Part shown: positions 22,622 to 33,556 of the stretch, piece after piece
Position numbering within the stretch: position 1 is the first letter of the stretch
Layout of the letters: every line of letters starts with the position of its first letter
Origin: Pyrenophora tritici-repentis
Taxonomy: Eukaryota > Ascomycota > Dothideomycetes > Pleosporales > Pleosporaceae
DNA: 64,000 nucleotides
Assembly: GCF_003171515.1 (NCBI RefSeq)
Contig: NC_089391.1
Coordinates: 2,232,001-2,296,000, forward strand
Direction: 5' to 3'
The notes under the pieces: model-generated
Told to the model about the DNA's origin: nothing
The model's database searches: none
Seen by the model: only the letters and a program-made list of their open reading frames with translations
Position numbers and translations under genes: made by a program

Positions 22622-23371
22622 ATGTCAAACAATACGGGTTCTAAATCATCAGATGACGGTAATCGAAATAATACAAACTGCACAGGATGCAAGAACTGTA
22701 CGCTATCCTTGTATAGGTGTTATTTCGAGTCAGAGCTGACTTTGCGTCATTAATGCAGGCCAGAATTGTACGGACTGTAAAAGTGAGTACTCAGCTCGTT
22801 CTGTTCCACTCGCCAATCTTAGCAACTCCCTTTCTCTCGGGACGTTAACCGTATTCTTTTGTCGTTTCCTAAGGAATTGTCGTTTCTTAGGCTGTTCGGT
22901 GAAGAAAATACGTTGTGTGTTTCTTGAAATAAATCCGGTGTCCCGAGGCAACATTATATCTTCCATCTCATCGTGGGAATGATCCACGGATTACCCCACC
23001 AATTCCTTTGAACTCAATTCTCGGCTGTTTCTCAAATAGAAGCTGGCTTCTAACCATGGGACAGACTGCACAGAATGTCGGAACTGCACGGGCTGCGATG
23101 ATTGCACCTCTTGCGAGAACTGCACGTTTTGCAAAAGCAGCAGCAGATGCAGCAATTGCACTAGCTGCAGGGATTGCGAGGAATGCCGGAACTGCACGTC
23201 TTGCGCTGATTGTAAAAAGTACGTTGAACCCAGGATACATCAATTTACTGATAACTACGAGATGAATCAAGTCGACTTTACAGAAAAGATACTGACCTAC
23301 ACAGCTGCACCAATTGTACGGATTGCACTGGGCTGAAGAATGGAAATAATCAGGTTGGTGTACACGAATAG
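22622..23371 (+). CDS. Small protein built of a period-3 Cys repeat (unrecognised family)
   Basis: Four exons, 22622-22697, 22759-22782, 23065-23218 and 23305-23371, encode 106 residues. After a polar Ser/Asn-rich start (about 19 residues), Cys recurs at every third residue across all exon junctions: 24 Cys in 25 register positions, the exception being one Ser (FCKSSSRC) that keeps the register. The hexapeptide consensus is (N/D)-C-(T/E)-x-C-x, ending NCTDCTGLKNG. Introns of 61, 282 and 86 bp have GTACGC, GTGAGT and GTACGT donors, CTGAC/CTAAC branch sites and CAG acceptors. Exon 2 is a 24-bp micro-exon. The periodicity is restored only with these splices, which is strong internal evidence for the gene. 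No signal peptide is visible, so it is probably cytosolic or exported unconventionally. Metal binding or a stacked disulfide/solenoid fold are both possible; no function is assigned. Confidence 0.75.
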
Positions 23372-23741
23372 CTGGCAAGTAAAAGGTCGGACATTTGATC
23401 AGATAGGGCGAAACATAATTTCCAAGACGTTATTCACGCAACTCGTGACCCCCTTAGGCTACTCTTAGTGGCAATACAACCTTACAAGCAAGTATTAAAC
23501 ATTGCCCTCAAGAATCCATTATTGTTCGTTCGACTTCGAGTTTTGCCGGCGCCCTCTAGGATTTCACAGTGCCATCAAGGCGTGTAATGCGCTGTGTAAG
23601 ACATTGCCAGCGGGTCAACAACCAAACACGGTAAGTCATTCATTAAAAACGTAGCGGAACTGTTTCATTTTGTCGCAAACACTGTATTATACACTCGAAA
23701 GTCACTTCGAGCATTTACTTACTACTATAGGCTTTCCCCTC

Positions 23742-24317
23742 ATGTCTTCCACAAATCACCCTCAGAAACCCAGCGACAAGCAACTCAGCAACCGGAAATG
23801 TTTCATTATGGGCCTTTCGAAATGCATGACACCCCCGCAATCCCAGCGTATTATGGCCCTACGGCCAGTGAACGACTTTGCGCCGCGTCTGGTGCCCAAC
23901 GACAAGAAACGCAAAGCAGCCTCCAAGACTACGACGAAGCCTACAGACCGAACTATACTTCTTGCAAAGTCCGACAACCCTGCGATTCCAGATGTGGTTC
24001 TTCAGCCTGCGGCGCCACGTGAGATGGGAATGAAGGTAGAGGATCGTCTCTTCGACCGGCGTGGCTCAGAATTCGTTTTGCGCAAGTCGAAAAGCTGGGG
24101 TCAGTGCAGCACTTCCACCCGCTCAGCGGCTGGTGGTCCTGAGCCGCCTTCGCACGAAAAAACGGCGGAGGTTCACAAGGAGCCCTCGAAAGCTCAGACA
24201 GGTGCATCTGACAACACCAAGCGCGATGCGGAAGATCAGGATATGGATAAGGAACTGGATGCAACATCTCAATTTGACTATTGTGCATATATGGCTGGAA
24301 TAAATAGCAAAGATTAG
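23742..24317 (+). CDS. Hypothetical basic protein
   Basis: Unrecognised, 191 residues from the ATG at 23742 (the frame is open from 23670). The middle is basic and Lys/Thr-rich (NDKKRKAASKTTTKPTDR), followed by a possible short conserved block GMKVEDRLFDRRGSEFVLRKSKSWG and an acidic end (DAEDQDMDKELDATSQFDY). A well-formed intron (CACG/GTAAGT at 23631, CTATAG ending 23730) ends just before the start, so translation probably begins just after a 5' UTR intron. A second frame (23731-24022) is also open after the same splice, so the choice of frame is not certain. Confidence 0.45.
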   Translation: MSSTNHPQKPSDKQLSNRKCFIMGLSKCMTPPQSQRIMALRPVNDFAPRLVPNDKKRKAASKTTTKPTDRTILLAKSDNPAIPDVVLQPAAPREMGMKVEDRLFDRRGSEFVLRKSKSWGQCSTSTRSAAGGPEPPSHEKTAEVHKEPSKAQTGASDNTKRDAEDQDMDKELDATSQFDYCAYMAGINSKD

Positions 24318-25290
24318 AGCCGGCAGTAGAGCTAGGTGCCTAAAGTGTCATTTCCACTTGTAGTTAGATCATGTAAGAAACTATTGCCCTCTGTCTCGCT
24401 GTCAAACCTGCTCTCTTGGCGTATAAACACTGAACCGAGTCAAGGCAGCAATCACCTACAGCCTTGCTTTGAAAATTTCGAAGCCCCCCTCACCTCCACT
24501 AGCGCCTCACATAAAAGCTCTTACTCTGACTTGCGGTCTCTCTAAACCAAACACCCAAACACTCAAGGCAGTCGCTATGATTACCCTCCTCAACTTCTTG
24601 TCCAGTATTCCCCAATCCATCTAGCGAAAGATGCTGGCTCTGTAAGTGTGAACGGTCTGTAGGTACTGTATTCCAGCTACCTATGTCGAGTCGAGTCTGT
24701 CCTACCGGCCTTACCACCGTCATAACCCAGCCTATCCTGGAAACCATACCCTATCCACCGTTTACAACTACACTCAAATGACTCAGCACGACTCTCTGAC
24801 TCTTAGAGCGAACGCGCACACTACACCAACTTCATCACCGCAGACAGTCTGCCCAAAGACCTAGAAGGAATGAGCATTTCGCCGGCGCTACACAAGAAAA
24901 ACTCGAACACCTCAAAGGTCTCCCAGAATTGAGAGTGACCCCACCCGAAGATGGCAACAGGAAACCTGGATGGGGGGAGGGTGGCAAGAAGGTCAGGATA
25001 GTGAGACGTCTGCTTGCGCTTTTCAAGAGGAAGAGCAAGGCAGGCAGGAAGAAGGCGGTGAAGGAGAACACCTGGATGTCAAAGGAAAATAACAACAAAT
25101 AGTGGCGGAGCAAAAACTGAGCAGCCACGTGGAAAAGGATAGGAATTTTAATGGGTTTCACACAACCATCACGCTCAACCATGACTGTCCCCTTGATAAT
25201 GTGAGCTAGAATTCGCCGAAGCAAGTATCAGATTGAATGTGCTTCTCATTGATGGCCACTTATAAGTGTCAAATACTGCTGAGGCGTACA
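24318..25290. other. Intergenic with remnants of a small basic ORF
   Basis: Mostly non-coding. Around 24800-25100 a frame without ATG reads a basic segment (EKLEHLKGLPELRVTPPEDG, then KKVRIVRRLLALFKRKSKAG) to a TAG at 25100. A matching upstream part (SLPKDLEGMSISPALHKK) is in a different frame. This may be a decayed or unrecognised spliced gene. Confidence 0.25.
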
Positions 25291-27845
25291 TTAAAAGTCG
25301 CCGCCGAGGTCAAATGCCCAAAAGTCCGGAAACGCCCAACCGTTCATATCCACCGGCATATCTTGCAGAGAGTCGGTGTATCCATTCAGATCTCCCGAGC
25401 CATTGCCAGCACCGAGGCCCATTCCAACACCAGCCATAGGCATAAAGCCACAGTTTCCACCCGTATGCGGTTCCTCCCTTGCCTCATCTCCCCCATTGAA
25501 CCCGCCGGTGTCTACATCTGTCCCCTTGCTTCCCGCTGACGACACGCTTGCTATTGTGTCGCGTAGAGACGAGGCTAGACTGTTTTCCGGATCTTGCTGA
25601 AGAGCCAGTACCCTCAATGCAAGGTTTGTGAAGCCTTCAAGCGTCTTCCTGCATCGCGAGGGAATGTCGTCTTTGGCATTATTGATGTACGCGATCGAGG
25701 TTGCGGGTGACGGCTGAGATGGCAGCATGCTGACCGCGGCAGACATGAGCCCGTACTCCACGTATCCCGTACCCATGCGGAAGACCTTTTGTTCGAAGAG
25801 CTGCCTGGCGCGTTCTATGATCTCGATCGAAGACGTACATAGTAGCCTGACGACGAAGGGCTCTTCTGGGAACGTGACTAGATCGAGGGGTTTACTCGGT
25901 ATCTTCCAGCGCTTGGCTATAGTCATATCTGCGATGTGACGCTGAGCACCTTTATCTTGCGTGTCTTGTGTGTCCATTAGGGGTGCAGACGACTTTGCTA
26001 TGTTGCGAGCGCAATTGTGATACACGATCTGCGAAAGCGTCAGGCCGACTCGGATGACATCGTTGCGCATGTTGCTGAGAGCCAGGATGCCTCTCAACAA
26101 TAAATCATCATGTATCGCAATGATGGAACTGCAGGTATCTATACAAGTCGTGAATGAGTACATGTAGCGATCATGTTTGTGAGCCAGTCTTGCATATGGC
26201 TTATGCAGCATGAGTAAATATTGTCGGAGTTGTAAACGGAGGAGCCCTGAAGGCAGTACAGCGGCCTCATCCTCCCACGTTGGAAGCACCAAGATTGCGG
26301 ATCGTATCTGGCCGTCGAACTGTAACACATCGGCGTACTGAAGACCGCCAGAGGGGTTGTTGAGTAGCTGTGTGAGTTGTATGCGGAGTGGAAGCGATCT
26401 CACAGCCATGACAAGATAAGAGGCTGACGTAAAGTGCTCACTGGGCTGGCTTGTAGGTAGTTGCTGCGTATCACTCGAGAAGGCATCGTCGGAAAGGTTT
26501 GCAGGCGGTGCGGTGTCGTACGACAGCGCAGAGAGACCAGTGTGAAGACCAGATTCTACCGAGGACTGGAGCTCCAACTCCATGATCGTAGCCCATAATC
26601 GCCTTTTCATTTCCTCGTCAAATGCCGACGTTGCCTCGTGCCCTAGGGATGCAGCGTCGCGGTGCATACCAGATGCTAGCGAAAGCCGCAGGAGCTCGCC
26701 GGATGCAACCCAATCTTGCTTCATTTTAACGCTGTTGGCCCGCTTTGTGAGTAACGCCAAACATTGGATCTGGAAGAACTGCAGAGTAACACGCTTACGA
26801 GGCTGCTGGTTCATCCAGTTCTCGCATATGCTGAGGAGGTGGTTAGCGGCATGCCGGTCGGCAGTCGTATCCCCTATAAACATGTCATCTTTTGGTTCAA
26901 GGCATTTCGTGGCTGCAATGATCAAAACAAGTATGACGGCGAAGCTGACTTGAGGCTTGCTATTGTGATTGTCCTCCAAGAAGTCACTATATTCTCGCCA
27001 AAAAGTCGGCTCATGCAAGATTCTATAGCTCTTTTCCCACATCCCAAAGTAGACGACAGCCCGAGCTTCGACAATGCATTGTTCTGGTAGGGCTGCGAGG
27101 ACCTCGGCATCTGCATCTTGGCATTTGGCGTTGCGTTCATTTGACAGCTTCTTCCTTCGATCTCGGAATTGCTTGAAATCAGTTTTGATGCGCAGGACGG
27201 ATTGGTCCACAGTAAGTGCCTCAAATGTGAAAGCGTGCAGCTCGTGATACTAGGAAGAGGTCAGCTTCCATGCGATGGAGATGGAGATGGGCTATCGAGA
27301 TTTACAGTGGAGATGGTACTCATCACACTGGTTGGTCCATGGAATTGAGACCTGAAGCCTTTGCTCCTGAACATGACCTCTTCCTTGAACTCCGGTTCAT
27401 CGGCTACGACGTCTGAGTATTGTGATGACTTTTGAGTTCCAACTTGGACTGCCAGCCTCTGCTCGAGCATGGCTATCCGTCTCTCTTGCAACTGTATCTT
27501 CCACCGCAATACATCAGACGTGTCAGCGAGCGACTCGCCGTCTACAGGACGCGCCGCACTTGTAGAGGACGTGTCGTGCTCAGTCTGTGCGCCCGTGTTG
27601 GTACGTGTCTCTTGAACCAGTCGAGGGTCGTACGTGCATTCCTGACTTCTTCCGGTCTTTTCGCATCGCCCACACACCGGAAAGACGCGATCGCATTTCA
27701 TCTTACGGCTGCGGCATGCGTAGCACGACAACACCTTGCGCTTCCTGCTGGTGCGCTGTTGTGGCGAGCCATGATGGTTTCCGGGCTCCTCAGGTGTATT
27801 CTCACGGGATCTATCGCTTATCCATTCGGCGCCTGGCGCAGACAT
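25291..27845 (-). CDS. Zn2Cys6 transcription factor with fungal-specific regulatory domain
   Basis: Nuclear DNA-binding regulator. Exons 27845-27306 and 27249-25291 (56-bp intron, ACT/GTAAAT donor, CTGAC branch, CCTAG acceptor) give 832 residues. The binuclear cluster spans residues 41-70: CYACRSRKMKC, then CGRC and a final Cys before TY. It is preceded by a basic RTSRKRK stretch and followed by a short coiled coil (about 112-132, LQERRIAMLEQRLAV). The middle homology (Fungal_trans) region starts near 215 with YFGMWEKSYRILHEPTFW and includes KRRLWATIMELELQSSVESG. The C-terminus is Gly/Asp-rich and could activate transcription. Targets cannot be read from sequence; the nearest neighbour of interest is the GH7 gene, divergently placed 1.4 kb away. 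Confidence 0.9.
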
Positions 27846-29276
27846 GGCGAGCCGGGGTGATGAAGGTGCCCAGGTGATGAGGCTCGGAGCGCGCCGGACA
27901 AGCCGGACATGGCGGACTGCGCGCCGGGAACTCGGACATAAGACGGGATCAAAGACACCGGCAACTTTCCCGACGCCCGCCTCGCTTCACTACCTGCCCC
28001 TGTCTTTCATCCTCCACTTTCCGTCTTTTATCTCCCCTACCCCATGAGTTCTGATCAACGACTTGTCAGGTGACAATGTCGGGCGACTCTCGTAAAAGCC
28101 TCATCTTGAAGTGTAAATGAGCGGACGCCCACTCCGCCTTCGCTACCTCTTACGACTAGTAAATAGGCGAGAGTCCATGAAAGAGCTGTGGGAACGATAT
28201 CATCAAGCCGACCATAACCACGGAAATTTCCATCACAACCAAATGCCGGCAGTCGTGAGACCCCCGTTAATTTGTGCAGGAGTACGGCCATTGGAAGTCC
28301 TTCAGTGCCAGAAGCGGGGAATCCTTGCTACCCCACAAGCAGAAACCGTTCATCACAACCACAGTTCTGCAGCCCTCTTCCAATTCGTCGGTTTGTATAT
28401 TGATATCAGCGCAACCAACTCCTGATATGATTACCTTTTTTCCAGAATGACCAGGAGCCAGCTGTTACCGCAGCCCTCGGCGATATACTCTGAGGCTCAA
28501 CAACGCATGCATCCGAGTGGTAAATTAGTTACACCGACTCCAGCATGTGTAGATAAGCACACCAAGATACTGATCTCACTGATCATGATGCCTGAGTGCC
28601 CGGAATCGAAGGGACGCATCACCTCAGAACCGCACCTAACGGATCTTGCGTGGTGAGTCGTAGCATCGGGCTTTACAATGCTCTTTCTCCCTAGACGACT
28701 AGGCAGGTGACCGCTGAGAGCTATATCACACCACCCACCACGTTTCTATGTGCAATTTCAAAACCCAGATCTCTGGAAACGTCCCATCCAGTTAGAGTAC
28801 ATCTATATTACTACGTGGCTACACAGAATGTGCAATGACTTCTAGAATTGAGATGGAATGTCATCTGGCAATCTATATCGCCCTCGGTATGGCCTGGTTA
28901 TACCCAGGGCCTTACAAAGCGCTATATAGCGAATATCGGGGGCGATTACGGCGTCACAATGTAGATGGGCCAGTCAGCTTCGTGTTTCCTTTCATACGCG
29001 GTCCGATAGCACTATGTTTGCTTCTTTCTGGCCGGTTCTCGGTTCGTATACAAGTCTCATGAATATAACCAGAGCGATCGCCTTGGCTCCTAGACTATGT
29101 GTAGCTCACAAGTCATCAAAGGTTCAATCTATGGTCTATACATCTCATTTACTTGACCCCGTTTCTTCCGAACCCTGACAAGGGATAGACTAGAGCTGTT
29201 CAACTCTCGTAGTACATAAGTCCTGTGGGTCTAGCACGATCATGTTATTCATCGCAAAGGAACCACCGTCGACATC
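27846..29276. other. Divergent intergenic between regulator and GH7 gene
   Basis: 1.43 kb without a recognisable gene; it must contain promoters for both flanking genes. Open frames at 28055-28656 and 28835-29062 are short, start in poor context and show no family features. A CT-rich stretch is at about 27985-28045. Confidence 0.4.
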
Positions 29277-30793
29277 ATGTATCGAACTATCGCCTCTGCA
29301 GCGCTTCTTTTCTCCGTGGCCCGCGGCCAGCTTGTCGGCACGCTGACAACGGAGACGCATCCAAATATGAGCTGGCAGTCATGCACCGCCAAAGGCAGCT
29401 GCACCACGAAGAATGGCAAGATCACACTCGACGCAAACTGGCGCTGGCTTCATCAAAAGAGTGGGCAAGTGATGGCCGTATCCCGACTTTTCCTCACGGC
29501 TAATTGATCATCAGATCCACCAACTGCTACAATGGCAACACGTGGGACACGACCGCCTGCCCTGACAACAAAGCCTGTGCGACCAACTGCGCGATCGATG
29601 GAGCTGACTACAGCGGCACATACGGAATCACAGCGAGTAGCAACTCTCTGAAGTTAAAGTTCATCACAAAGGGCTCTTACTCTACCAACATCGGGTCCCG
29701 TACATACCTCATGAAGGATGACAGCACATACGAGGTAAGTGTGGGGCTATCGCCACAGAAGTAGCAATTCCTGATCCATGCCCAGATGTTCAAATTCACC
29801 GGCAACCAAGAATTCACATTCGATGTCGATCTCTCCAATCTACCCTGTGGCTTCAACGGCGCGCTTTACTTTGTCTCTATGGATGCCGATGGTGGCATGA
29901 AGAAGTACTCAACAAACAAGGCGGGTGCCAAGTACGGTACTGGATACTGTGACGCTCAATGCCCCAGGGACTTGAAGTTCATCAACGGCGAGGTAAGGCA
30001 GACCAGTGTTCATGGATATCTTGTGCCATGCTAATAGTCGCTTCAGGGCAACGTCGAAGGCTGGCAACCATCCTCAAACGACAAGAACGCAGGTGTCGGT
30101 GGCTACGGCTCCTGCTGCGCAGAAATGGACATCTGGGAAGCAAACTCGGTCAGCACGGCCGTTACACCCCACTCCTGCTCAACAATCGAGCAGGCCCGCT
30201 GCTCAGGCGACACCTGCGGTGGAACCTATTCTGCTGACCGCTACGCCGGCACCTGCGACCCCGATGGTTGCGATTTCAACAGCTACCGCATGGGCGTCAA
30301 GGACTTCTACGGCAAAGGAAAGACTGTCGACACATCCAAGAAGTTCACCATCGTCACTCAATTCATCGGCACAGGCGACAACATGGAAATCAAGCGCTTC
30401 TACGTCCAAGGCGGCAAGACCATACCCCAGCCCGCATCCGCCATCCCCGGTGTCGACGGCAACTCCATCACGACCAAGTTCTGCGACCAGCAAAAGGCTG
30501 TCTTCGGCGACCGCTACACGTTCAAGGAGAAGGGTGGTATGGCAAACATGGCCAAGGCTCTCGCCAATGGTATGGTTCTCGTCATGAGTCTGTGGGATGA
30601 CCACAACAGCAACATGCTCTGGCTTGACTCCACCTACCCAACTGACAAGAACCCCGACACTGATCTCGGAAGCGCACGAGGAGAGTGTGAGACTACCAGT
30701 GGTGCGCCTGCGGATGTTGAGAGCAAGTATCCTGATGCTACGGTTACTTACAGCAACATCAAGTTTGGTCCGCTCAACTCGACCTTTGGTTGA
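29277..30793 (+). CDS. GH7 cellobiohydrolase, secreted, without CBM1
   Basis: Retaining glycoside hydrolase family 7 enzyme that releases cellobiose from cellulose ends. Exons 29277-29464, 29515-29734, 29786-29992 and 30047-30793; 453 residues. Signal peptide [17 protein letters not shown], then mature start [12 protein letters not shown]. The catalytic motif [12 protein letters not shown] places nucleophile Glu231, Asp233 and acid/base Glu236. Cys-rich GH7 blocks ([28 protein letters not shown]) and long tunnel-loop segments favour cellobiohydrolase over endoglucanase. It ends at FGPLNSTFG without linker or CBM1. Intron 1 (29465-29514) is GC-AG: the only splice that joins HQKSG to STNCYNG in frame is GG/GCAAGT...CATCAG. 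Introns 2 and 3 are normal GT-AG. Confidence 0.93.
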
Positions 30794-31202
30794 GAGATCC
30801 AGGCATGACTCGAGGACTGTGAATAGCATGGAGGAGAGAGGATGGCGGTGGAGAGGGAGGAGGAGAAGGGAATGATGGGTGTATATATGGATGGGCTTTG
30901 CCTGGAGGACTGTCTTGCTGTCCACGTCACTCGCTTCAATGAATACAAAGGATTATGGGTCTTAGTCTGTGTATAATTTCTTATGACCTTAGTCTTTTCA
31001 ATTCTCATCTGCCTATATGTGTGTTCTTCTTCTATCAGCCACGATGGCGTGTTATTTTGTGTGAAGCATGCTAAATCTCAAGCCTATTCACGACGCTCTA
31101 TCCGTAGTAAACGATATATCCGTATCCATGATCTAAGCAGTCTCCCATGTCTCCCTGTCCATGTTCGTTGCAAATAGTGTCTTCTTGTCGGTTTCGCCGT
31201 GT
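30794..31202. other. Convergent intergenic
   Basis: 3' region between GH7 and the next gene on the other strand. A purine-rich stretch at 30826-30876 follows the GH7 stop. No gene seen. Confidence 0.4.
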
Positions 31203-32269
31203 CTAGTCCATCCACATGTGAGGATATAGCTGCGGAGGGTAGAGTGCCTCCCTCAGATCCTGGAAGTCGAGGCCCTTGCTGCCGAGGTTGCCAGCCTCAA
31301 TCGCCGCTTCGACAATGATCTCCCAGTCGAGCCGGTCCTCTGTGAATTGTTAGTACATTCAGTGTCCTTGCGCAAAAAGTATCCAGGGCAGACTGCGCTT
31401 ACCGTAGACGACGAGCAAGCACTCCTGGGGACGGCGGTGGCTGCACAGGGTCTTTTCTGCAGGCACAACCCGCATGTGTGCTCGGCAGAAGTGGAAATGT
31501 TTGGCCCGGAAACATGCGACTTCGAACGTAGGTTGCGAGCATTGGATGTTGCTCTCCCCGTTACGTTTCTCCACGACAAAGCCACTTTATGCTGTTAGCC
31601 ACTTTTCCTTTATCAAACTTGTCACTTGATAACTTACCAGGTCCTTAGGCGGTCTTCACGCTCATACCTCTTGTTTTCGGCGAGGATGGTCTCTATGACC
31701 ATCGGAAGGTAGATGGCATTCTCCGTGCTCCCAAAGGTCGCTTGCTGTGCCTGGGCAGATGATGGAATGTAAGGAGCAGGTCGGAGGAGGGCAAGGTTGT
31801 GCCGGTTGTTGCTGATGTTGCTTTGAGGCTGGAGATGGCGGGTGTCCGAAAGTGAAGTTGAAGCAGTGTCATCGTGCGGTCGAATAGTACTGATTGAGGA
31901 GACTTCGCTGATGTTCGACCGAGAGAGCGAGTGTGACGGGGCAGGGGCGCCACATCCGATGGGCAGAGAAGCGCGAGGGTCCGATGCACCTCCACGGGCA
32001 CCACCGCCGCTGCTGTATGCAGCTTGGGCCCGACCTGTGCCAATGGGCGGGAGCACGGCCGAGCCCAGTAACTGCCTCTGGTGCTGTTCTGCTTCTTCGA
32101 GGCGTCTTCCCAAGTTCTCAACTCGGAACTGACTAGCGACAGCGTGGGCCTGCATGGCATCGTGGTGATCAACAGCAGCAATGTACTCGCTACGGAGCTG
32201 CTGTATCTCCGCTGCCAGGGCCTGAAGCCGCTCTTGAACGCTTCTGTCGTGATGCTGTTGATTGGCCAT
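31203..32269 (-). CDS. Hypothetical protein with N-terminal coiled coil
   Basis: Unrecognised. Exons 32269-31638, 31584-31403 and 31339-31203 (introns of 53 and 63 bp with GTAAGT/GTAAGC donors and CTAAC branch sites) give 316 residues. Residues 1-70 form a Gln/Glu/Leu-rich coiled coil (QERLQALAAEIQQLRSEY). A Ser/Gly-rich middle follows. After the first intron comes a Cys/His-bearing block (QCSQPTFEVACFRAKHFHFC, then CSHRRPQECLLVVY), then a compact end EDRLDWEIIVEAAIEAGNLG..EALYPPQLYPHMWMD. All three exons join in frame and the C-terminal half looks structured, which supports a real gene. Metal binding is possible but unproven. Confidence 0.65.
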
Positions 32270-32729
32270 ATCGAATTATAGGCTAAGGCTATGGAGGGCG
32301 CGATGTATAAAGAATCAATGGAGAATAGAAAAGTGAGAGGTCATGCAGGAACCTTTATACCGAGCAGGTCAGGTAAAACACAGATTCCCTCGTGCACTTG
32401 GAGGCAAATTAGCGCACCATCACCAGACCTTGACGTCACTGACGCGTATGTTCAAGTGAGAGGGAAATTAAGCGGGTAAACAACGGTCACGAGTCAATTA
32501 AACAGATAGAGGGAAAGGGAAACTCTCCCATTCATTAGGAGGGCTCCTGACTGCCCAGAATTATTCTAGAGCTATCTATCCCTGGAACTCCACCGGAAAA
32601 CATGTCAAACCTGTCAATCAGTCCGCCGCGAGCTGTCGGGGAAGCTCTCTTCCTCCTCAGGTTTCTATCGCACTGCCAGGAAAATTAGCCAATGTGAATA
32701 GAATTGTAGATCTTGTCATTAATTAAGAC
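32270..32729. other. Intergenic
   Basis: 460 bp with no recognised gene; should contain the promoter of the preceding gene and the 3' end of the next. Confidence 0.35.
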
Positions 32730-33074
32730 TTACTTGGCCTGGACCTCCTTGTGCTTAACAATGAAAGCTTCGAAACGGGCGAGGTCTTCCTCGAGCTCCG
32801 CAACGCGAGTCAAAATGCGAGTGTGGGGGTGGCCGCGCACATAACACGTCAGCTTGTCGGAGGCACGTCGAATGAGAAAAATCTTGATGTCAAATTTCTC
32901 CTTTGCCTCCTCGTTGAGAAACTTAACCTCGCCCTTAACCACCGCCCTAATGAGCTCGTGAACCTCCTGGACGTGACCTTCGGCACGACACACCTGGACG
33001 AGGTGACGACGTGAACGCACACTGTTCAAGAAGGGGATGAGGAAGAGAGGTGGTGGGTTGGATGGGGCTGTCAT
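32730..33074 (-). CDS. Small hypothetical protein, 114 residues
   Basis: Unrecognised. From MTAPSNPPPLFLIPF (33074) the sequence becomes strongly helical and charged: VQEVHELIRAVVKGEVKF, EKFDIKIFLIRRASDK, ILTRVAELEEDLARFEAFIV, ending KHKEVQAK. The same frame is open upstream to 33458, but that part is Cys/Arg-rich and looks untranslated. There is no signal peptide or membrane segment. Confidence 0.45.
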   Translation of the reverse strand: MTAPSNPPPLFLIPFLNSVRSRRHLVQVCRAEGHVQEVHELIRAVVKGEVKFLNEEAKEKFDIKIFLIRRASDKLTCYVRGHPHTRILTRVAELEEDLARFEAFIVKHKEVQAK

Positions 33075-33435
33075 AGCTTTTTGTAGGTAGTTGACAAGGC
33101 TTAATGCAAAGGTAGATTCGTGTGTTATAGTTATGTTAAAAACTTTTTTGCCGGATAAAGCTGTACATGAGCGTAAGATCCCCCACAATCCATACTGCCT
33201 GGAATGGGCTAGCTTAATTTCTCTCACTCTCTTTGCGAGACCCTGCAGGCACCAGCTGTTTGCCCGCTGTTTTGCCGGGACAGCATCGCGTGTGGGCACG
33301 TGAACGCTAACAGCTAGCGCCTCGCCTGGGATATAAAAGCCTCTCCCCTCCCTTCCCTCTACTTCTTCGGCAGGACCGGCGCCAGTCCTATGGCTGTAGC
33401 TTCGGTGTTCATGACACTTATTAAAAGGACAAGGG

Positions 33436-33556
33436 ACGTTAAGCAGGCGACAAATCAATTGTCGTTCTGTGTGCTCCTGTGTCCTACATTGACGGGCAAA
33501 GGCTTTAAGGAGGCGACACTTCTATTGTCGTTCTGTGTGCTCTCATGTCTTACATT
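33436..33556. repeat. Two-copy 66-bp direct repeat, each with a hairpin
   Basis: Copies at about 33436-33490 and 33502-33556 share AGGCGACA, then TTGTCGTTCTGTGTGCTC and a closing TACATT. In each, CGACA(A) pairs with (T)TGTCG around a loop that differs between copies (ATCAA against CTTCTA). Confidence 0.6.

Noticed and set aside
33075..33458. Extension of the 114-residue protein to 242 residues
   Set aside because: Upstream text is Cys/Arg-rich and irregular; the ATG at 33074 precedes the structured part.
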